From Argyresthia goedartella (taxonomy: Eukaryota > Arthropoda > Insecta > Lepidoptera > Argyresthiidae), in the NCBI GenBank assembly GCA_949825045.1, contig OX463813.1, positions 25,092,001 to 25,156,000 on the forward strand: a stretch of DNA of 64,000 nucleotides, in the 5' to 3' direction. How positions within the stretch are numbered: the first letter of the stretch is position 1; each line of letters starts with the position of its first letter. Shown here in pieces: positions 35,901 through 44,900 of this stretch. The notes beneath the pieces are model-generated. The model was not told where the DNA came from. It saw nothing but the letters and a program-made list of their open reading frames with translations, and made no database searches. The position numbers were made by a program, and so were the translations under genes.

Positions 35901-38900
35901 GCGATAACAAAGAGCGAAATCTCGCTAACCCCGAAAGTATCCGGAAATGGCGAAACAACACAAAAGGGCTTATACTGAGTTCATAAAAAATGTATAAAAC
36001 AAAGGGACGCAAGGGACCCATGTCAAAAAGAGTTTGAATGGATTTTTAAGTGCTGTATACACGTGTTTACTGGCTGAAGGGAAAGCTCAGAACAAGTAAC
36101 TTGTTTTCAATATCTTTTCTTTTTGGTGCATTTATCACTCTGGTCTAGTGATTTCATTTCTAGATTAATTAAACGAGAGAATGAGAAACTAATTGGACGT
36201 GAACAGCGGAATTATCAGAATACTAAATAGTTTAGCCAACGCTTATTGACTCAATAAAGACTGTCTGGGCGAATTGGTGGGGCAGGGTAAGTGAAGGAGA
36301 AATTATCACCGTCGCGCGTCGGTCAGGATTCGAAATTTTGAGGTACCTAAACAACAGAAGTTTGAACCTCTTTAGTAGTATCTATGTAGAAGAGAAGTTT
36401 GCGCTTGTTGATTATTGAGAAACAAGAATGTATGACAAGCTCATAGGAAGTGGAGGTCTTTAGTCTCTGCCTACCCCGTTTCTGCGAAGAAGGCATGATC
36501 ACTGTGATGTGTTTTCGTGACGCGAGACTTCAGTGCGGGATGGGCATGGCATGTAACACTACACACCTAACGCTACCGCAGGAACCACCTCAATTGAGCT
36601 AAGCCTCCATTTTCGCCGTTGCCGTTTTCAAACCAAAATAAAAACATGGAAAATCTACGTCCAGTTTGAACTTTAGGTCTTCTACGTAATTATGGAAGTA
36701 GGAAAACAAAAACTTAACTGGAGCATGAAGTTATTGTCAACGACGAAAGACCATGTTTTATAAGATGGGAACTAAGTTTGAAATTATTTTACGAGTTTTC
36801 CTGTTTCTGTCCGCAGAATTAATGGCCAAAAGAGAACTATGCTTTGTGAGTTATTCTTGACAGACTCTTCACAGACTTTAAGGAGTTGTCAAAGTTAATC
36901 GGAGAATAGTGCTAACTGCTGCTCAAATTGAGTCACGTTTAAGACGCTGGGTAATGTCAAATTCGGCCAAATGCCCACTTTTGAACTGCTTTTTCTCCAA
37001 AAGGAGATACTTTCCAAATCCCGAAAAAGTATATGGAAGATATGCCTTTTCTTCAATCTGTGTGTTTGACATCTTATGTCAATGGGAACTACATGAAAAA
37101 AACTTTTCAGATGTTTTTCTCCTACAACTTGCTATTTCTTTATATAAATAATATTCATGAGTTTCTTGCGTCAAAAACGTATTCAAAATATATTAAAACT
37201 GAGTGATTGAAATTAAGAAATAATAAGTGGTTTGAAAGAAAGAAATATAAATCTACACAATTTTTGCAATGTTCTGCCGCAGCGACTCACGTTACAGCCA
37301 CCCAGGTTGCAGTGTGAGCGGTTATGAACTTTATTATATAATGGTTGTGTCCAAATTTTTAACCACAACGAATCGAGTTGCTAATTTTACCGGTACACGA
37401 GCCTTTTAATACTGGGGCTCTTATTTCCCGATGAGACAATCATAGCATGACTTTCGCTCGCAGACCTTGAAAAATGCATCGCGAATATCAACCGTAAGCC
37501 ATGGTAATAGCGTGCAAAATCCATGAAAATTCCAATGTATTGAGGGTGTCCTTACCCGAGCGAAGGTGTGTCCGTTCAACATTGATTTTACGGTTGTGCA
37601 TCCCGGCAAAAGTACACACCTTAATGTAAATACGTTTCCTTACTCGTAAGCTAAAGTCTTAAAATATGCTCAGCCTTTATCTTGTTGACCCAAAGGCCCA
37701 TACAAATAGTGAATTTATTTCCTTTTCAAGGGGGGCGCGAAAAAAAAATTGACCTACCCCATCGAGTGCGGTATCGTTGTTTAGAGCTCGTTGCGTAGAT
37801 AACTAATGTATTTTTTGTCATAAAAAATGGGAAAACAAAGGAACAAAACAAAGTGATTAACCTATCTCATCCTGACATGGTTTGCTGGAAGAGATCTCTT
37901 GTTAGAGATAAGCTCGCCTTTGTACACTATTTTAATTTATATCTTGTCAACATAACTATTTGTGTGCAATAATGAAATTATGAGTGAGAAGCCACCGAAA
38001 TCAACCTTTTTACCAACATTTACTACAATCATGGTTCTTATTTTCTCCCGTGTTTCTCGTAAACTTATCTGCTTTTCTTTATTTGTACTCGTCGCCAATT
38101 TGTTATCTAAACACGTAACGAAGTTGTGAGGTGATATGTTGCGACATCGAGTAACGTTGCATGAAAATCTACGGAGTAAATTGAATGTCAAAAAAGTCTT
38201 CTCTGGATAAATATAAGTACGCGTAATAGGGACCTTTGCGTCTCATGTGGCCCGGGGGCGTCTTCTGAAAAGCCCGTGGGGTACAACGCTGGGCCCCACA
38301 GATATCGAGAGATAGGCCCTTGGCGCTAAGCTTGTATCGGAACCAGTGTCGCCGAAAACTTAGAACACGCATTCATTTACACTACTCGTACATCAATCCC
38401 TCCGCTTTTATTGGTCAGTGCAATGTCGTGCACCTATCGTCCGAACACACCCACACTACCGCAGGTATATTAGCTAGTCGAGCTAGTGTTGGGACAATGC
38501 AAGGACAGCGTGTATCATCGATCGATTATAATTTATAGACACTGGTATATACAGTCGTATACAATGTCGGGTTCTATAAATAAAATAGTAAATTGTTTGT
38601 AAATACGACATATTTATACGACATACGACATACGAGACCCGTTTGCCTCACTTCTTTTTTTCAACAGAATCCTTACAGCTAGAAAGAGGTTTCTGAAGGT
38701 AGAATAACTGTGAACTCTTCGGACCTGACTGAAAGCATCGGAATTTCCGATCAATACTTATAACACCCCATTATCCTTCGTTGGGCGAGGTTTTAAACAA
38801 ACTTAAAATCTAAACTGCCTGTTTGGCAATCATTGGAATAACTAACAATAAACTTACGTATTATGAGTAATAAAATAACTATATTATTACATTAACTATA

Positions 38901-41900
38901 TTAGTAATTGCGGAATGATAAAATCTATCAATTCAAAAATATAATTCTCCTATCAGTATCCCCATCACTATATGTCTGTATATGTATGATGCATCTTTGC
39001 TTTCGTACTTAGATAAGTATGAAATATTCATTGCGTGTTAGCTTGGCAATACGAAGTGAAATTAAGATACAAAACAAGCAATGTAGCAACAAACTTAGCT
39101 AGAACAACATGACATTGTCACTTTAATGTCAATTCGTGACGAATTTTCCGCGAATGATTTATTTTCGTAATAATGTTTATTTCTTATGTTTTAAGAAGAA
39201 ATAATAGTTAGAATGAGACTTACAAGTGATATGTGACACCGGCGTTCTTGGAGTTCACAATCTCGCTTCTATTTTTGCACGTGAGCACAACGGAGATGAA
39301 TTCATCACTGCGGTCGCCCGGTGACTACCGAGAATTTTTAATATCGAACCTGTCGGAGCTACATTTGTTCGCACATGCCACGCCCCTCAACCTATCTCTC
39401 GATATCTGTGCTGGGCCCCGTTGTGCCCCACGGGCTTTTCAGAATTTCGAACCACTTGATAAGCCAGAGTGCTACACGTTGTACCACACGGGGTTTTCCA
39501 GCGCTAACATTGATAATTCATCGTCTGAATAGCCCGTGGGGTACAACGCTGCGACCCATGCATGCCCTAGGCGTGAAAGAGAAAGGGGATTGGCGCACCA
39601 AGCGCGTGCGGTGCAAGGTCACAACTTCTCACCGGTGACACATCTCTGTTAGTATCATACATAACAGAGGTGTGCGAAACAATAAACTACTACTTTTCAG
39701 AACAAGCGGCCCGGGGCGGCTTATTCTCTTAGTTTGTAGTTATTATTGTTTGTTTTTTATTGTTAATTTTGTAATTATAATTTTATTCTAATGTCATATA
39801 TTTTTCACAGAACAAAAATCACAAGTTCATAAAATTATTTTAAAACCAATCGGACCAGTGGGTATTTACCGAGAAATCGGCAATTTACGAAAAATCTTGT
39901 GATGCAAAAACACAACTGTAGCGACGATTATCGTACTAATCCATTTTGATAAATAATATACTTATATTTAAGATTTTAAGCGAGAGAATAATACACTTCA
40001 TTTTGAGATACATTTTATTAAAGCTGGGGCCTGGGTTCTTTTAATTGGATTCGAGACGTCTCCTTTGTTTGTAATGAAGTAATGACTCAATGTGTTTATT
40101 ACAAATTTAACTTTTAAAGAACAGATTAATATTATTATGTACTAATACACAGTCACAATATCTGTACATCTAGATTTATGACGTCATTACGTCGCTCAAT
40201 CATTGCATTGCAAGCAGCCTTATTCAGAGGACCTAAAAATAAATATATATAAGTAAATAACCACTTAAAAAAAGCTTAATGGACTCCCAAATATTACCAA
40301 TAATACGGATGCCAAAGATGGTCTACCGCAGAGGAAAGCAAAAAGAAGCTCAGGAGCATGCCAAAGAGCTGCCGAAAGAAGTGTGTAGCATACATCAAGA
40401 GACGAAAGAGTCGTGACATTCGCGAATATACAAAGATCGAGGATGCCCGACAAACAGCAGCGACACTGAAGTGGAATTGGGCAGGACACGTAGCAAGACA
40501 TACTGACAACCGATGGAGCCAATGGTACCCACGAGACGGCAAGAGACCCCCCGGCCGGCAACGCAGAAGGTGGAGCGACGACATCGTAGGTGTTGCCGGC
40601 AAAACTTGGACTCGGCTAGTACAATCCAGAAAGATCTGGTACATTATGGAGGAGGCCTATATCCAGAAATGGATACCCGCAAATGAAGAGGACTTATCAT
40701 GATAATAAAATAAAATTATACATTAAGCTAAAAAAAGGCTTATGTCCAGCAGTGGGTCAATGTAAGCAGAGTATAATGATGTAGATTACCTCCAACAGCG
40801 ACGCACGTGAGGTTGACCTCCGCCCCCTCGTCGTAGGGCCCCACCACCCCGCCCCGCACCTCACCCCCGACGTGGTCCAATACTAGCAGGCGCTCCGGGG
40901 GAACTGGAGGGAAAACAGCCATTATTACAAATGAACAAATCTTTACTGTTCCAATATGGCATGGCAGAGGCATTTGTGCCGACGTTTTGTTAGTTGTTCT
41001 ATTTGTCATTTTGCGTGATATCGCAAATCCAATCCGCGGCGGCTACGGTATTAATATGAAAGATTTTCTCATTGAGTTTTCCGACACTTAAAATTTATAT
41101 GAATGTAAAGAGTTCTAAGACTATTCCAATTTAAATATTCCCGCGCTTCGAGCTGTCGGTGTACCGAGGTCCAAATATGACAGCTGAGTACCAACATGGC
41201 GTAACTTGTGTGTTGTGGAAAACAGTGATACAGTGAAATAAATAAAGTAAGATAGATAGTGGAAGGAAAAGACTTTACCATCTTACTACAAAAAATATTA
41301 AAAACAAAGTATTACCACTTGTTTAGCTAAATCAACATTTATTAGTAGTAGTATTAGTACACAAAAAAAGTGTTTTGTGAGTATCTTACTAAAGAACGGC
41401 TAAATCATTCAGTTTATTTTGATCGTTCATGAAAGATCATATTCAATCATTTAAAGGTCTAAATTTCCAGGGCCGTAAAAAATTATACTATATAAAAATA
41501 TAAAAAAGTTCATCAGTTCCATTTTACGCGAATAACTTAAGAATTAATACATAATTTGATGGATAAGTTTATACTTAATTTTATTCCAAACTTAGTAATA
41601 GAACATAGGTAGGTAAAGTAGTACTTTATCCTTATTTTTTTTAGAAAAATCGTTCATTTTAGTGCTTTTATCAAAAACGGCGAAAAAATAAGCAGAGAAA
41701 CGGAACGGAACATGCAACTGTCACCGAAAGTTCGTCAGACAATTTGTTTATTTTGGTTGGGGATAAATGCTCAGTAATGTAAATACTTGGTTCCTACCGC
41801 TCGCCATGCACTTACCCAGGGTAATGATTACGAGCTACAAAACACCCAATTTTCCAGGATTTCGAAACAGAAAAGGTAAGACATCGTCATATTAATCGTT

Positions 41901-44900
41901 TCAGCACACATCAACCCACTTCTGGGCATATGCCCCTTGGTTGGTGAGTCAAGTCTGTTCTATAGCGCCAGTCTCCGAAGTTCCATGCCAACCGCATGCA
42001 GAGAGATGTTGACTTGATAATAACCCGCTGCCCGCTGGATGGCCATACTGGAATACTTTAGTATTTTTGGTATAAATTAATTGAAATCTTGTCATTTATT
42101 TTTACAATTACTTCGTCTTCATCTTTTATAGAATAGAAGATGAACACGAAGTAATTGTGGCTGTCAATCAGAATTGATAATAAAAATAAACATGGAATTG
42201 GAGATATTAAAGAAATTGTGAAATTACATTGAAAGAAACTTTTATTAAACAAATTAAAAACGTTGATATCAAATTGTTGTGTTATTACTTGTTTAATTTC
42301 ATTCCAGAGGGTTGCGCGGGGCTTTTATGAATAGAGCCAGCTTTCCACTATGGGATATAATCTAATATATACATCTCAAGGCTTAAATAAATATTGCTTG
42401 TCATTAATTTTCTTTGAGCCCGTTGTGTTGCTAAAGCTGGGTTTACACGAGGCCAATGCTGGCTGCCAGTCTCACTGGCTTGTTGTTGTAAACCTTGTTT
42501 TACCCTTGTAAAATCAAGCCAAGTCAGCTGGCGGCCAGTGCCGGGGTGAATAGAGCGCCCATCTAGCTAGGTTTACACGAGGCCAGTACTGGCTGAAAGT
42601 CTCACTAGCGACAGTGCCACTGGCTTCGTGAATCAGCATCTTAATACATAATTCATTATATACCATATTATTATATTTCAGCTATCCTATCTCCTGCACC
42701 AGCTTGAGTAGGTTCACCGACCAGCCTGGATAGTTGAGTAGCTCTGAGGAGATGAGACTGCTCACAAGATTGCTGCGGCTTGCGGCTAGTCTGTTTTCTG
42801 TAGTGGATGGCACACCGGTGGCACATGTACAAGTGTGTCCCAATAGTCTAACACAAATGTCATCATTGGACGATGCATAGCGTGAAGCTTTTCGATACTG
42901 GGGGCAGAGGCTCAGTTGTGCCCACTTCCATATAATCAAAAGTCCATTTTGCATGACAGGGGGATAGCCCATTGCCGCAACTTTGGAGGTTTCCTCACGA
43001 ACTCTTATGAAGATATGAAAGTTTCCTCACGACAAAACTTGGACCATAATGGAGTAAAAACTCCCTTTTCTTAAATAAAACAAACATGGTTGAACAGCTG
43101 ATCGATAGTTCCGCCATCTTGACAGAGAAGGCACTGACTAAACAAGCATTCTCGGTTGCCTAAATTGATAACATAGTTTAAGCCATGTCTATCCCTAATA
43201 CGACGTAAAATGCAGTTCTGTGGTAACGTTTTTTGTAAACATGTGATAGACAGTGGTTGAAGTTGTTTGTGGCAAGACGGTAAATGTCGTTTCTTCGTTT
43301 TACAGGTAAGAGTGTGGAGTGTAGTTTTAATTATTAGAGTAGATGTTGCAATGTAACTTTCACACATTTACTTTGTTTTACAGATAAACAGAGAGGTGAG
43401 ATCTCGCTCACGAGTCAAGAAACCTGGCGGAACCTGTAACAATGACGATGATGATGCGAATACTCACTCAGCACAGTCAGGTTGAGCCGGGTGTTCTTGG
43501 TGGGGGACTTGATGAAGTCCACTCGACATCTGTACTGTCCACTGTCCTCCGGCCTGGGGACAATGTGGGTTATGTTTACAAACACTCAAATACATCCTGA
43601 GAAGCGTTGTCGTGGGACTACGGAGTAAACAAGTGGAGTCCTTATAAAAACAAATAATCCGACTGCATTTTCTTTTAATTCCATATACAAACCTATGTAT
43701 GAACCCTGGTTACGTATATTGAGTATGAAAGTACCCGCACCAATAATTTTACAAATCATATTTTGCGATTTATAATATGTATTGACTTTTCAATAACATT
43801 ATATGGCCTATGATACTCCCATAACTGCGACGAATGCAGCGACACCTCATTTAATAAAATGCGTCAAGCCGGGCTAATGAAATGGGCAATCACATCATGC
43901 TGTTATGGTCAATCCTACGATATGGTTACGACGTATATCAATTAATCAAAATCAATCAAATCTCTTTATTACTGTAGATATTTACATATACTTAGCAATC
44001 GTCATTTTTTGCCGCTCCTCTACATTGTACCACTGTGGGAGAAGCAGGGAGTAGAAACTCCCACAGATTGATTTTCAGATCTCTTTTAAAAATTGGTTGT
44101 GTTCAATAAATACAATTCTAGGTATGTACGTATGGGGTACGCCTATTAACTGTTGATCAAATTGACTAACAGAAATATCCAATGAAAACATACCTACATT
44201 TTCATCCCAAGATTACGAAATGTTCATCAAAATTGTACACCCTATTTTACACCATGCTGCTTGGCTTCGTCTAGGTAGTATTATATATTGTTCAAAACTA
44301 TGAATTGATATATTACTGAAATTAATTTAAATTGGAATCTGAATGTCTATTGTTATTGTGATAATTGAATTTTATTGAATTGTAATTTTATTGTAAATGT
44401 AAATATGTCGTGAATGTTTGTGTCGATCTGGCATTAGCTGTAATGGCATAAACAACAATGTAAATAATAATAAATAAATAAACTTGGGAGCTAACAAACA
44501 ACTTGAGTATTCGAACAGAAAGTGACCTATAGCAACCAATATGGTTCTGTGAGACTACATGGGGGCATTAAATATGGTGAACATTTAGTTAATTTGGTAG
44601 TCAAATCTGTATTTTGGTAAACAATAGATTGATATCATTTAAAAATAGAACCTATTGCAACTGCACAATAGTCAAGGATTCGGATCGGATCGGATTTCAA
44701 GCTGTCAGTTTAAATCGTTAGTCTATGTCTAACCTTTATTTTACTTTTGACATTTCCTTATTGCATAAATAAAGTCTGTCCGTATTTTTTGTGGCAATCA
44801 GCGCTTATTATTTTTTCCGATGGCCAAACAACAGAGCGGTTATGATATTCTACATACCTAGTGAAGATGCCGTCAGAATTTAACGGAAATAGTTGTCAAT

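Noticed and set aside
36909..37151. 80-codon plus-strand ORF
   Set aside because: No homology or composition signal distinguishes it from chance in AT-rich intron.
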